Source: Archangium violaceum Cb vi76 | GTDB lineage: Bacteria; Myxococcota; Myxococcia; Myxococcales; Myxococcaceae | Direction: 5' to 3' | DNA: 64,000 bases | Assembly (NCBI RefSeq): GCF_000733295.1 | Contig: NZ_JPMI01000025.1 | Span: forward strand, 55,558 to 119,557 | Part shown: one piece after another, positions 52,788 through 60,787 of the stretch | Numbering within the stretch: position 1 is the first letter of the stretch | Layout of the letters: every line of letters starts with the position of its first letter | Made by a program: the position numbers and the translations under genes | The notes under the pieces: model-generated | What the model was told of the DNA's origin: nothing | What the model saw: only the letters and a program-made list of their open reading frames with translations | Database searches by the model: none

Positions 52788-53735
52788 TCAGCCGAGCCTG
52801 TCCCCGTCTCCCGTGTGCGTGCCCTTGCCCGACGTCTCCTGCGCGAACTCCGGCGCGTGACGTCCGGGGGCGGGCTGCACCTCGGGATGGAGCGCCCGGA
52901 CGAGATCCGTGCGATTGGAAACGCCGAGTTTCTGGTAGACGCGGCGGATGTATGTCTTGACGGTGTTCTCACTCAGGCCCGTGATGGCGGCGACATTGAC
53001 GCCGCTGTAGCCCATCACGAGCAGCCGGGACACCTCCCGCTCGCGTTCGGAGAGGCAGGCCGTGTCGGCGGGGGGCACCTCTGGCTGCGGCTGACCGTTC
53101 TCCCTCCAGAGAATCGAGGCCACGAGCGGGACGAGCTTCTCCACCTGTCGGCAGTCCTCCTGGAGGAAGGGGGACTCCAGGGGACCCCGAACCAGGGCGG
53201 CGAGCCCTAGCAGACGGGAGTGGCGGCTGAAGCACACGACGAGCAGCCGGGAGCAGTCCGCCGCGAGCGAGCGGAACGCGGCGGAGCCCAGGGTCATCAC
53301 CATGCTCCGGCACGACTCACCTCCCACGCACACCTGCCCGGGGTGTGGTCCGAAGAATTGGGTGGCCCAGGCGAAGGCCGAGTCGAGCACATGGGATTCC
53401 GGGCGGAGCGCGACATATTCCAGGTCGACACCACACAGCCCCTGGCTGACGCGTCCCCTTCTGGGGCTGAGCACGAGCGCCCCGGATGCCGGTACCAGGG
53501 CCCGCAGTGTCTCGACGATGCCACAGAAAATGTCGAGCTCCGGGTCCTCTCCCCCACTCACATGTTCCTGGCACTGCTGCGTCTCGTGGGGAGCCAGGGC
53601 CTCGCGGGCCAGTGCGTGGGCGCGCTCCGCTGGCACTCCCACCTCGGAGGCCACGCGCATGAAGCCCGCTTCATCCAGCTCACCGCTGCGGAGCTGTTGG
53701 ACGAATCGTCCCATCCGACTCTGCTGCTGGAACAT
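52788..53735 (-). CDS. LuxR-type (NarL/FixJ HTH) transcriptional regulator
   Basis: This encodes 315 residues. The C-terminal LuxR HTH (about 220-285) reads LSEREREVSRLLVMGYSGVN and then GLSENTVKTYIRRVYQKLGV. The N-terminal 200 residues form an unassigned sensory domain, possibly GAF-like (SGALVLSPRRG, SRLLVVCFSRHSRLLGLAAL), rather than a receiver; no phospho-acceptor Asp motif is seen. It is convergent with paralogue 4 and separated from it only by the Hint relic. It is a candidate controller of the exported gene series, but the position is the only support. Confidence 0.9.
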   Translation of the reverse strand: MFQQQSRMGRFVQQLRSGELDEAGFMRVASEVGVPAERAHALAREALAPHETQQCQEHVSGGEDPELDIFCGIVETLRALVPASGALVLSPRRGRVSQGLCGVDLEYVALRPESHVLDSAFAWATQFFGPHPGQVCVGGESCRSMVMTLGSAAFRSLAADCSRLLVVCFSRHSRLLGLAALVRGPLESPFLQEDCRQVEKLVPLVASILWRENGQPQPEVPPADTACLSEREREVSRLLVMGYSGVNVAAITGLSENTVKTYIRRVYQKLGVSNRTDLVRALHPEVQPAPGRHAPEFAQETSGKGTHTGDGDRLG

Positions 53736-53931
53736 GACGCCCCCTGATTACAGCCATCCCTGGGATGCTGGATTGGCAGGATGAGCGGATCTCGCTGTTA
53801 TTGCACGTTTAAAACGCGACACGACACCACGTTGCCTTCAGGTGCCATCCTCACGCATCTTCCCTTGGATTCTAATTTTTCAATCATCCTGGGAATTTCT
53901 TCGATGCGTCTGTTCTAGCGGAGGGCCATCC

Positions 53932-53980
53932 AGGCCCAAGCCCCCTGCTCCCCTGCCCTGCTGGCAGGTCGGCCGGGGCC
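53932..53980. repeat. Direct repeat of about 50 bp, copy A
   Basis: It starts AGGCCCAAGCCCCCTGCTCC and ends GGCAGGTCGGCCGGGGCC. It matches 57952-58006 over its whole length apart from one substitution and a 6-nt insertion in copy B. The pair brackets about 4 kb containing the three-repeat lipoprotein, the CHAT fragment, the 56144 lipoprotein and the rhomboid gene. Copy B lies next to an IS66 relic, so the repeat may belong to that element's flank. Confidence 0.6.
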
Positions 53981-54141
53981 ACTGCTCAGCGACAACTACA
54001 CCGCCCCATCCCGCCTATACACAGTCACCAGCAGGAGGGCGCCAGGCAGTACGGAGGCTGTTGCCGGGCGCACCCGCCGACAAGCGCGTTTGCTTTCACA
54101 GCCCTTGAGCTCAGGGCGTCGCCGAAAGGGTTGCATTCACA

Positions 54142-54299
54142 ATGCACAAGTCATTGATTCCCTCGGGCTTTTGGTCGGCATGACAGGGGTCGGCTGCGCG
54201 GGTCTCGACGAGGCCGAGGCGGTGGACTCCTCCGTGCCGGCGGACACGACCTCCCAGATTGCCTTCAGCATGGCCGACCTGAGCGGGCCGCCGGAATGA
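54142..54299 (+). pseudogene. Small lipoprotein gene with a frameshifted signal peptide
   Basis: The ATG at 54142 opens as MHKSLI and would stop after 13 codons. One nucleotide over, the sense continues as LGLLVGMTGVGCAGLDEAEA, a perfect lipobox, and then SSVPADTTSQIAFSMADLSG to a stop at 54299. Restoring one base gives a 52-residue lipoprotein. It could be a decayed gene or a sequencing error. A strong hairpin follows. Confidence 0.55.
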
Positions 54300-54331
54300 T
54301 GCACCCCATCGTGTCTGCCGCCCATTCCAAG

Positions 54332-54363
54332 AAGCCCAGCAATCTCGAGGGGTTGCTGGGCTT
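54332..54363. terminator. Strong hairpin terminator
   Basis: Perfect 11-bp arms, AAGCCCAGCAA and TTGCTGGGCTT, with a 10-nt loop, lie 33 bp after the small lipoprotein frame. The 3' arm ends in CTTTGTC, a weak U-tract. It probably ends transcription of the small lipoprotein and insulates the next gene. Confidence 0.6.
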
Positions 54364-54571
54364 TGTCGAAAAAAATGGGCCTGGCGGGAAGATCGAATTC
54401 GACCGTCGTTATTTCCGGTGAAGCACGGAAGAGACGCCTTACCGGGTCAACGCGCCAGAGGCGCGAAGCCCCTCTTTCTCCCAACAGGCTTCGTCCGAGC
54501 AGTCGGTGACCGGAACCGACCGCCACGGGTGCGTCATCCATCCATCCGGCAGAAAGAAGCTGCTCACCACA

Positions 54572-55594
54572 ATGAAGACCACCAATCTCGCCGCGCTGGC
54601 TGTCCTCGGGGCCCTGTCTCTCACGGGCTGTGGAGTGGATGCGGGTGACCTGCCCGTCGATGACAGCAACGCGGAGCAGCCGTCCCAGGTGCTCCCGGGC
54701 ACTTCCAAGGACAGCGCCCAGGAGGCGGAGCTCCCCGCGCTCGATGGCAGGGCGGCCGCGGCTGAAGAGGGTGTCCGGGGAATGGCCGTGACCCCTGGCC
54801 TCATGGGGCTCACGTCGTCGTGGTACTCGGGCTCCGTGGCGCCCGGTGCCACCCAGCACTGGTACTGGAACAACTCCAGCGCCACCTCCGCCTACGAGGT
54901 GGGCTTGTCGCCGACGGGAGCGGCCACCACGGGCCCGTGCCAGTTCGAGGTCACTCGCACCTGGGATGTCCAGCAGTACGGCGGGGAGCGCGAGTTCCAC
55001 TTCAACATCAAGAACGTTGGCGGCATCACCTGCGGCACGAACATCCTGCTCGAGTCCCAGACCCGCACCTCCACCTGGGCGACGGGCGGGCTCGATGTCG
55101 GCGCGTCGAAGAGCTGGACCTGGAACAACGCCAACCCGCTCACCGCCTCGTATATCGTCGGCGTCGCGCCGTCCGGAGCGACCAGCGGCAACCCCTGCCA
55201 GCTCGAGGTGACCAACACCTGGTACACCCAGCAGCCCGGCGGAGAGCGTGAGTTCAAGTTCACGGTGAAGAACGTCGGCGCGATCGCCTGCCAGGGTGAC
55301 ATCCAGCTGGCGAAGGTCGCCAACTCGGCCTCGTCCTGGTCTTCCGGCACCCTGGCTCCGGGTGCGACCAAATCCTGGGTCTGGAACAACGCCAACCCGC
55401 TCGACCGCGTCTACGCGCCCGGGCTGTCCCCGGCTGGCGCGAGCGCCTCCGACACCTGCGATCTCAAGGTGTCGCGGTCCTACTACCAGCAGAAGATCAA
55501 CACGGACGGCACCGCCGAGCGCGAGTACTACTTCACCATCCAGAATGTCGGCTCCCTGAGCTGCTCCGGGACGGTGCTGCTCAACTACTTCTGA
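54572..55594 (+). CDS. Lipoprotein with three tandem beta-sandwich-like repeats
   Basis: The start MKTTNLAALAVLGALSLTGC at 54572 gives 340 residues with a lipobox. After an acidic linker (to about 85) come three repeats of about 80-85 residues. Each has WxxGxxxxGAxxxWxWNN, a GxxPxGA turn, CxxEVxxxW, GGEREFxFxxKNVGxIxC and a final strand. The repeats begin near SSWYSGSVAPGATQHWYWNN, STWATGGLDVGASKSWTWNN and SSWSSGTLAPGATKSWVWNN. Each has two Cys that could pair. I do not recognise the family. The regular WxWNN periodicity suggests a carbohydrate- or surface-binding array. Confidence 0.88.
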   Translation: MKTTNLAALAVLGALSLTGCGVDAGDLPVDDSNAEQPSQVLPGTSKDSAQEAELPALDGRAAAAEEGVRGMAVTPGLMGLTSSWYSGSVAPGATQHWYWNNSSATSAYEVGLSPTGAATTGPCQFEVTRTWDVQQYGGEREFHFNIKNVGGITCGTNILLESQTRTSTWATGGLDVGASKSWTWNNANPLTASYIVGVAPSGATSGNPCQLEVTNTWYTQQPGGEREFKFTVKNVGAIACQGDIQLAKVANSASSWSSGTLAPGATKSWVWNNANPLDRVYAPGLSPAGASASDTCDLKVSRSYYQQKINTDGTAEREYYFTIQNVGSLSCSGTVLLNYF

Positions 55595-55712
55595 CCCGGC
55601 CAGAGGCGCAGCGCGGCGCTCTTCGGTCCCACGCCAGACCCCCCGCGGCCCTCGAAAGGGCGGCGGGGGGGCGGAGTGCCGATCTTCCCAATTTTCAGGG
55701 CTGGCCGGCCCG

Positions 55713-56147
55713 GTGCCGCGGACCTCGGCCAAGGGGGAGCGGCATGAGTTGGCCGCCTGGACCCTGGCCCAGCAGACCCACGGCCGGGTGGACCTCACCG
55801 GCGCCGAGGCCACTCCCTCCCGGGTGCTGGCGGAGATGGCTACTGGCCTTCTGCCGCGCGGCTCGCACCGCGCCCTACTACCACGAGCCCTGGAGCCTCC
55901 GGTCGCCCTCCTCGAGGCCGGAGCACGTGCCGTCATCGCCTCGCCCACGGACATCCCCGGTGACGAGGCCGGCCCCTTCTTCGACACCGTGCGCGCCCGT
56001 ATCCGCGCCGGTGAGTCCCCCGCCGTTGCCGTGCGCAACGAGCGCCTGCGCCTGCGCTCCAGCAAACCCCAGAGCCGGGCACGCACGGTTGTAATTTTCG
56101 AGCAACAAGGTAAAACCTGGAAAACAAGGACATGGAGGAAACCATGA
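55713..56147 (+). CDS. C-terminal fragment of a CHAT-domain protein
   Basis: This encodes 144 residues from a GTG with no ribosome-binding site. The pattern ALLEAGARAVIASPTDIPGD, then FFDTVRARIRAGESPAVAVR, then a closing RARTVVIFE strand is the last part of a CHAT (caspase-like HetF/TPR) domain. The region that would carry the catalytic His and Cys is missing, so this is a truncated remainder. Its stop overlaps the next start as ATGA. It is probably a pseudogene; a short expressed product cannot be excluded. Confidence 0.5.
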   Translation: MPRTSAKGERHELAAWTLAQQTHGRVDLTGAEATPSRVLAEMATGLLPRGSHRALLPRALEPPVALLEAGARAVIASPTDIPGDEAGPFFDTVRARIRAGESPAVAVRNERLRLRSSKPQSRARTVVIFEQQGKTWKTRTWRKP

Positions 56148-56746
56148 GGCGATACGTGTATCTGCTGTCGGCGGTGACCCTGGCGCTGAGCGCGTGTGGC
56201 CCGGAGGCAGGAGAGGAGGCGGCACTGGCGGCGGAGCAGGCACCGGTGGGCGAGGCCGCGCAGGAGGTACTGGTGATACGCCCTGTCTTCACGCCCGTGG
56301 CGCAGGTGTACCAGCCTCCGCAGCCGGCCCTGCTGGACCTGAGCACGACCAGGATCTGGCCGACGCGATTCATCCCCTCGACGGTGAAGAGCTCCTACAC
56401 GGTCATCTACAACTTCCCCGGCGATCCCGGCACGTTCTATGCCTTCGGGTTCGACGTGAAGAACTACACGACTGTCTTCATGGTGCGAGGGCAAAGCACG
56501 CAGAAGGCAGCGTTCAAGTCCGAGATAGACGCGGACCTGCGGGCCCTCTCCTACGAGGCCGCCCTGGGGCTGAGCACGGGGTACGAGGGTGGCCGTCAGA
56601 TAGACGTTCCCACTCCGCCCTCCCCCACGCCCAATATCAACGATCTGCTCGCGAAAGCCTGGGACGAGTCCAAGTACCAGTACATGGCGGACGTGGCGCA
56701 GCCGATCATCTACATGCCGAGCGCCGTGCTCTATCTCCAGCCGTAG
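56144..56746 (+). CDS. Lipoprotein of unknown function
   Basis: I took ATG 56144, which has GGAGGAAA just before it, giving 200 residues. The signal is MRRYVYLLSAVTLALSACGP with a lipobox. The mature part has an Ala/Glu linker, then beta-rich sequence (VKSSYTVIYNFPGDPGTFYA, FGFDVKNYTTVFMVRGQSTQ), and ends QPIIYMPSAVLYLQP. No family is recognised. Confidence 0.82.
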   Translation: MRRYVYLLSAVTLALSACGPEAGEEAALAAEQAPVGEAAQEVLVIRPVFTPVAQVYQPPQPALLDLSTTRIWPTRFIPSTVKSSYTVIYNFPGDPGTFYAFGFDVKNYTTVFMVRGQSTQKAAFKSEIDADLRALSYEAALGLSTGYEGGRQIDVPTPPSPTPNINDLLAKAWDESKYQYMADVAQPIIYMPSAVLYLQP

Positions 56747-56896
56747 TCGATGACTTTCCGGGATTTAGCTCAGCGGCCGGGCCAGGGGCCGGCGCTCACC
56801 CTGACTCCCCAGTGGCCAGCTCGGGTTGCGCAACCTCCGCGAGGTGGCCACCCTCTCAGAGCGACACCGTCGTCCGCCACGAGCCCCGAGCCCTGG

Positions 56897-57607
56897 ATGA
56901 ACCCCGAAGACCTGCCCCAAGGCCCGTACAAGGCGGAACCCGAGCCAGCCGCTCCTCCCCCGGTGCGCCAGCCGTGGCCTCCGGTGTGCGCGGCCGTCCT
57001 CGGGGGCTCGGTGGCCCTCTTCGTCCTGGACCTCCTGCTCGCCCCGTCCGGAGCCAACCCGGGGGCGCTCGGGCCCGTCTTCCAGCGGATTGCCCTCTTC
57101 GGGCCGCTCGTCCAGAACGGGGAGTACTGGCGGGTGCTGAGCTGCGTCTTCTCTCACGGAGGCCCCCTCCACCTGGCCTTCAACATGTGGGTGGGCTACT
57201 CCATCGGCGTCCCCTTGGAGCGGACCATCGGCAGCGGGCGCTTCCTGGTGCTCTCCCTGATGGCCGCGCTCGGCTCCTCGGCCTTCGCCCTCTTCTTCAA
57301 CTTCGACGTGCCCACCGTGGGGGCCTCGGGGATGATCCTGGGCTGGGCGGGGGCCATGGTCGTCATCGCCACGCGCGAGTCCCGCAAGAGCCTCTTCATC
57401 TGGCTGGCCCAGGTGGCGGTGCTCAGCCTGCTGCCCGGGGTGAGCTGGGCCGGACACCTGGGAGGCTTCCTCTTCGGCGTGCCCGTGGGCTTCGCCCTGC
57501 TCGCCGGTCACCGCGCCTTCGCTCGCGCCGCCCCCCTGCTGCTCGCCGTCGCCACGGTGGCGGTCTACCTCACGGCCCACCCGGAGCGATTCAGCGGTCC
57601 AAGCTGA
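56897..57607 (+). CDS. Rhomboid-family intramembrane serine protease
   Basis: The start MNPEDLPQGPYKAEPEPAAP at 56897 gives 236 residues; the longer frame from 56750 is Arg/Pro-rich and unlikely. Six hydrophobic helices are visible. Rhomboid landmarks are SHGGPLHLAFNMW in the second helix, the catalytic Ser in TVGASGMILGWAG and the catalytic His in WAGHLGGFLFG. It cleaves transmembrane substrates in the inner membrane. A Pro-rich cytosolic N-terminus precedes the first helix. No substrate is evident, although several lipoproteins and membrane-anchored proteins lie nearby. Confidence 0.92.
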   Translation: MNPEDLPQGPYKAEPEPAAPPPVRQPWPPVCAAVLGGSVALFVLDLLLAPSGANPGALGPVFQRIALFGPLVQNGEYWRVLSCVFSHGGPLHLAFNMWVGYSIGVPLERTIGSGRFLVLSLMAALGSSAFALFFNFDVPTVGASGMILGWAGAMVVIATRESRKSLFIWLAQVAVLSLLPGVSWAGHLGGFLFGVPVGFALLAGHRAFARAAPLLLAVATVAVYLTAHPERFSGPS

Positions 57608-57718
57608 GCGCGTTGAAGCCGGGTCGAGAGGAGGTACCCGTCCGGCGTTCGACGTGGAGGTAGCGGTTGAAGACGGACGGGTGCCGTGCTCGGAGCAAGA
57701 GCTACCTCGGGGCCGGGC

Positions 57719-57859
57719 TCAGGCGGTATCAGTGGCACGCAGGCGCTTCCAGGCCACTGGCAGTAGCTCGTCGAGGCGGCTGTTGGGATGGGACTGCACT
57801 CGCGTGAGGAAATCCGCGAGGTACGCCTCGGGGTTGAGCTCATTGGCGACACACGCGGC
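57719..57859 (-). mobile_element. IS66-family transposase C-terminal relic
   Basis: The minus strand encodes ACVANELNPEAYLADFLTRV and then QSHPNSRLDELLPVAWKRLR followed by a stop. This is the conserved end of IS66 TnpC (NPEAYLADVL...RIDELLPW). Nothing upstream continues the protein, so only about 47 codons remain. Confidence 0.8.
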
Positions 57860-57951
57860 TCTGGGCTTGCCCACCGAAGGTGCCAGCCTGCTCCCGGCGC
57901 CAGCGCCACCCCAGGCCGCGTGGTGTTGAGGCCCGCGCCGCCATAGCCAAC

Positions 57952-58006
57952 AGGCCCAAGCCCCCTGCTCCCTTGCCCTGCCCCTGCTGGCAGGTCGGCC
58001 GGGGCC
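57952..58006. repeat. Direct repeat of about 50 bp, copy B
   Basis: It is the partner of 53932-53980, with CCCTGC inserted in the middle. It lies about 90 bp from the IS66 relic. No terminal inverted repeat typical of an IS end could be confirmed. Confidence 0.6.
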
Positions 58007-58144
58007 GACGTGTGCCTCAAGGCGGCCTCACTCCGCCGCGTGCACCGGCATGGCTCAATTCTCTTGGGCTCCCGTCAGATGCCTTCCCCCGCCTCTCTGC
58101 CCCAACCCCCTGCCCTCATCCGTGTCCCTCTTTCTCTTATGCGC

Positions 58145-58207
58145 GACACGTCGGCCCTCCGCGTTGACACGTCAGCCCTCCGCGTTGACACATCAGCCTT
58201 TTACGCC
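58145..58207. repeat. Three tandem 21-bp repeats
   Basis: The unit GACACGTCGGCCCTCCGCGT plus T occurs at 58145 and 58166 (one change), with a diverged third copy at 58187. The units are multiples of three, but no gene is evident. It lies about 95 bp before the IS5-type relic. Confidence 0.55.
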
Positions 58208-58300
58208 GGGGTGAAAGGCTTCCTCCCTTCCCTCACCGAAAAGGACCGCGCGTGCGCCTTCACTCCAGGATGACGCACTGGGTGCGCGCGTCGGCCCATC

Positions 58301-58641
58301 GTGACTGACGGCTGGCGTCTACCGGACGAGTTGTGGGCGAAGATGGAGCCGCTGCTGCCACCGAGACCACCGCATCCGCTGAGGTGCCACAACCCGCGCA
58401 CGCCCGACCGGCGGGCCATGGAGGGCATTCTTCTGGTGCTGCGCACGGGGATGCAATGGCGTGCGTTGAAGGCCACGGCCATTTGCGGCCCCTCGTCGGC
58501 CTACCGGCGCTTCCGGGAGTGGTTGGAGGCGGGAGTGTTCCGGGAGTTCTGGCGCCAGGGAAGCGTGAGGACACGTACCTGGCGATGCTTCACCTGGCGC
58601 TGGGCATCATCACCTGGTTCCACAACCTGCTGCCCGCGTAG
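58301..58641 (+). mobile_element. IS5-family transposase, internally deleted and frameshifted
   Basis: From GTG 58301 the frame reads the N-terminus of an IS5-type transposase: WRLPDELWAKMEPLLPPRPP, then DRRAMEGILLVLRTGMQWRA and SAYRRFREWLEAGVFREFW. After about 88 codons the sense jumps frame to the extreme C-terminus, DTYLAMLHLALGIITWFHNL, and a stop at 58641. The catalytic DDE core is absent, so the element cannot move on its own. Confidence 0.8.
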
Positions 58642-59039
58642 GCAGCGGGCGACAAACGGCGCACAAGCACAGCACGGCCGGCAACAGCCCCAAACGCATG
58701 GAGGCGCATGGCCCCGTGCGTCCCGAACTCTTGCGCGGCCTGTCCTGGTCACGGTTGGAACCTGTCTCCGCTCGGACTACAGCTCGCTCGCACGAGGCAT
58801 GGCCTTGCTATCGCTTCGGCTCCTACCGAAACAGGTCCTTATACGCCAGCGTCTCGCCGAACGAGTCCAGGCCATTTCCTGGATGGCCTTTGCCCTATGT
58901 GCTCCGTGCGCACAGAGTGCCCGCTGTGATCCGCATCACCCCCGGAGTGTGAGTCGGATCACGGCGCGGATGGGGTGTTCGTAGCAGCGTGGCGTACTAA
59001 CAGAAACCCAACGCTGTGGCTCTCGCTGGAGGTAGTCCC
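58642..59039. other. Region between IS5 relic and amine oxidase gene
   Basis: No gene is seen. The amine oxidase promoter should lie in the last part; GGAGG lies 8 nt before its ATG. A dyad around 58925-58975 (TGATCCGCATCACCCC / GGATCACGGCG) is weak. Confidence 0.35.
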
Positions 59040-60773
59040 ATGGTGAAGAACGAAGCCGTCCTGGAGCGGCTGGCACGTGAAATCCTGATGGTCGATGATC
59101 ACAATCGTCCGCTCATCCCCGAATACGAAACCATCATCGGGAAGGGATTCCCGGAGCCACTGCCCCCCAGCGTGGAGCGGCGGGACGTGCTCATCATCGG
59201 CGCGGGCATGGCGGGCCTGATGGCGGGCAAGGTCCTCAAGGACGCTGGCTACAACGTCACCATACTGGAGGCCAATGACAACCGCATCGGCGGTCGCGTC
59301 AAGACTTTCCACTCCACGCCGGACGGCGTCGCCCCGTTCAAGGATCCGCGCCAGTACGCCGAGGCCGGCGCCATGCGGATTCCCACCACGCACCCGTTGG
59401 TGAACAAGCTCATCGACGTGATGGGCCTGCGCGGCCTGGCGAGACCCTTCTTCAATGTCGACGTCTCCAAGACCGATGCCACGAAACAGCGCTTCCGCAC
59501 CTGGCTCAAGACGAACGGGGTCCAGGTCCGGAACCAAGCCTACAACGCCCGCGACCTCCCGGAGGAACTGCGGACGTTGGGCTTCCCTGTCGGGCCCGAG
59601 TACCGCGAGAAGACCGCCTCGGCCCTGCTGTCCGATGCGCTCGCGCCGCTCAACGCCCTCATCGCTCCCGGGCAGCCCATCGAGAAGCAGGTCGAGGGCT
59701 GGAAGCAGGTCATCGCCCAATACGACGCCTACAGCATGTTCCGCTTCCTGAGTGAGTCCTATCCGGAGACGGTCGTGCAGTACATCGGCACGCTCCAGAA
59801 CCTCACCTCGCGCTTCTTCCTGTCCTTCATCCACAGCTTCGTGGACACCTTCTACATCAGCCCGGGCACCCAGTACGTCGAGCTGGCGGGTGGCAACTGG
59901 CAGCTCCCATACGCGTTCCTGCCCTACCTGCAGGAGAACATCGTGATGGATGCACGGGCCATCGAGCTCCAATGGTCCTCCCCCAGCCAGGGCCTCCAGG
60001 GTCCCAAGGCCATCCACAATGGTCGGCCGGGCGTCTACGTGCGCACCCTCAGCGAGCCCATCGTCAAGCGCGGCATCGCCCACAGCAAGCCGCGCATCGA
60101 GCGGGAGTTCACGGCGGATTACCTGCTCGTCACTATTCCCTTCTCCGCGCTGCGCCACGTGAACGTCACGCCGGACTTCAGCTACGAGAAGCGCCGCGCC
60201 ATCATGGAGCTGCACTACGACTCGGCCACCAAGGTGCTGCTGGAGTTCAGCGAGCGCTTCTGGGAGTGGAACGAGACGGAGTGGAAGAAGAACCTGGGCG
60301 GCGAGTACCGGGGCCACGACTCCTACGGCGGCGGCTCCGTCACGGACAACCCCAACCGCTTCCTCTACTTCCCCAGCCACCCGGTGGAGGGCAGCCGCGG
60401 CGGCGTCATCCTCGCCAGCTACACGTGGTCGGATGATGCCAGCCGGTGGGACTCCATCCCCGCAGAGGATCGCTACAACTTCGCCCTCAAGGGCCTCACC
60501 GACATCTACGGCCCAGGCATCAAGCGCTACTTCACCGGCTTCGGCAAGACGGAGAGCTGGATGGAGAATTTCTACGCCTTCGGCGAGGCCGCCGTGTTCG
60601 CCCCCTCGCAACTCACCACCCTGCACCCCCACATCCCCGGCGCAGAGGGCCTCGTCCACTTCGCCGGCGAGCACACCTCCCTGAAACACGCGTGGATCGA
60701 AGGTGCCCTCGAGTCGGCCATCCGCTCCGCGAAGGAAATCCACCAGCGCGCGCTCAAGCAGAGCGGACTCTAG
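59040..60773 (+). CDS. Flavin-containing amine oxidase / L-amino-acid oxidase
   Basis: The start ATG 59040 after GGAGGTAG gives 577 residues. The FAD-binding Rossmann motif is [17 protein letters not shown], followed by [14 protein letters not shown] with the GG-doublet and [10 protein letters not shown]. The C-terminal FAD-contact segment is [20 protein letters not shown], typical of the monoamine/L-amino-acid oxidase family. It would oxidise an amino acid or amine to the imino or keto form with release of ammonia and hydrogen peroxide. No signal peptide is seen. The stop is 14 bp from the decarboxylase start, so the two form an operon. The substrate is probably a bulky or aromatic amino acid, judged only from the partner. 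Confidence 0.92.
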   Translation: MVKNEAVLERLAREILMVDDHNRPLIPEYETIIGKGFPEPLPPSVERRDVLIIGAGMAGLMAGKVLKDAGYNVTILEANDNRIGGRVKTFHSTPDGVAPFKDPRQYAEAGAMRIPTTHPLVNKLIDVMGLRGLARPFFNVDVSKTDATKQRFRTWLKTNGVQVRNQAYNARDLPEELRTLGFPVGPEYREKTASALLSDALAPLNALIAPGQPIEKQVEGWKQVIAQYDAYSMFRFLSESYPETVVQYIGTLQNLTSRFFLSFIHSFVDTFYISPGTQYVELAGGNWQLPYAFLPYLQENIVMDARAIELQWSSPSQGLQGPKAIHNGRPGVYVRTLSEPIVKRGIAHSKPRIEREFTADYLLVTIPFSALRHVNVTPDFSYEKRRAIMELHYDSATKVLLEFSERFWEWNETEWKKNLGGEYRGHDSYGGGSVTDNPNRFLYFPSHPVEGSRGGVILASYTWSDDASRWDSIPAEDRYNFALKGLTDIYGPGIKRYFTGFGKTESWMENFYAFGEAAVFAPSQLTTLHPHIPGAEGLVHFAGEHTSLKHAWIEGALESAIRSAKEIHQRALKQSGL

Positions 60774-60787
60774 AAGGAGACCTCCCC

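Noticed and set aside
56762..56790. GGGATTTAGCTCAGC, resembling the 5' end of a tRNA
   Set aside because: No matching D-stem, anticodon arm or T-arm follows, so it is a chance match or a negligible fragment.
58698..58984. Small plus-strand frames after the IS5 relic
   Set aside because: They are short, overlapping in several frames, with no start signals and no protein-like motifs.
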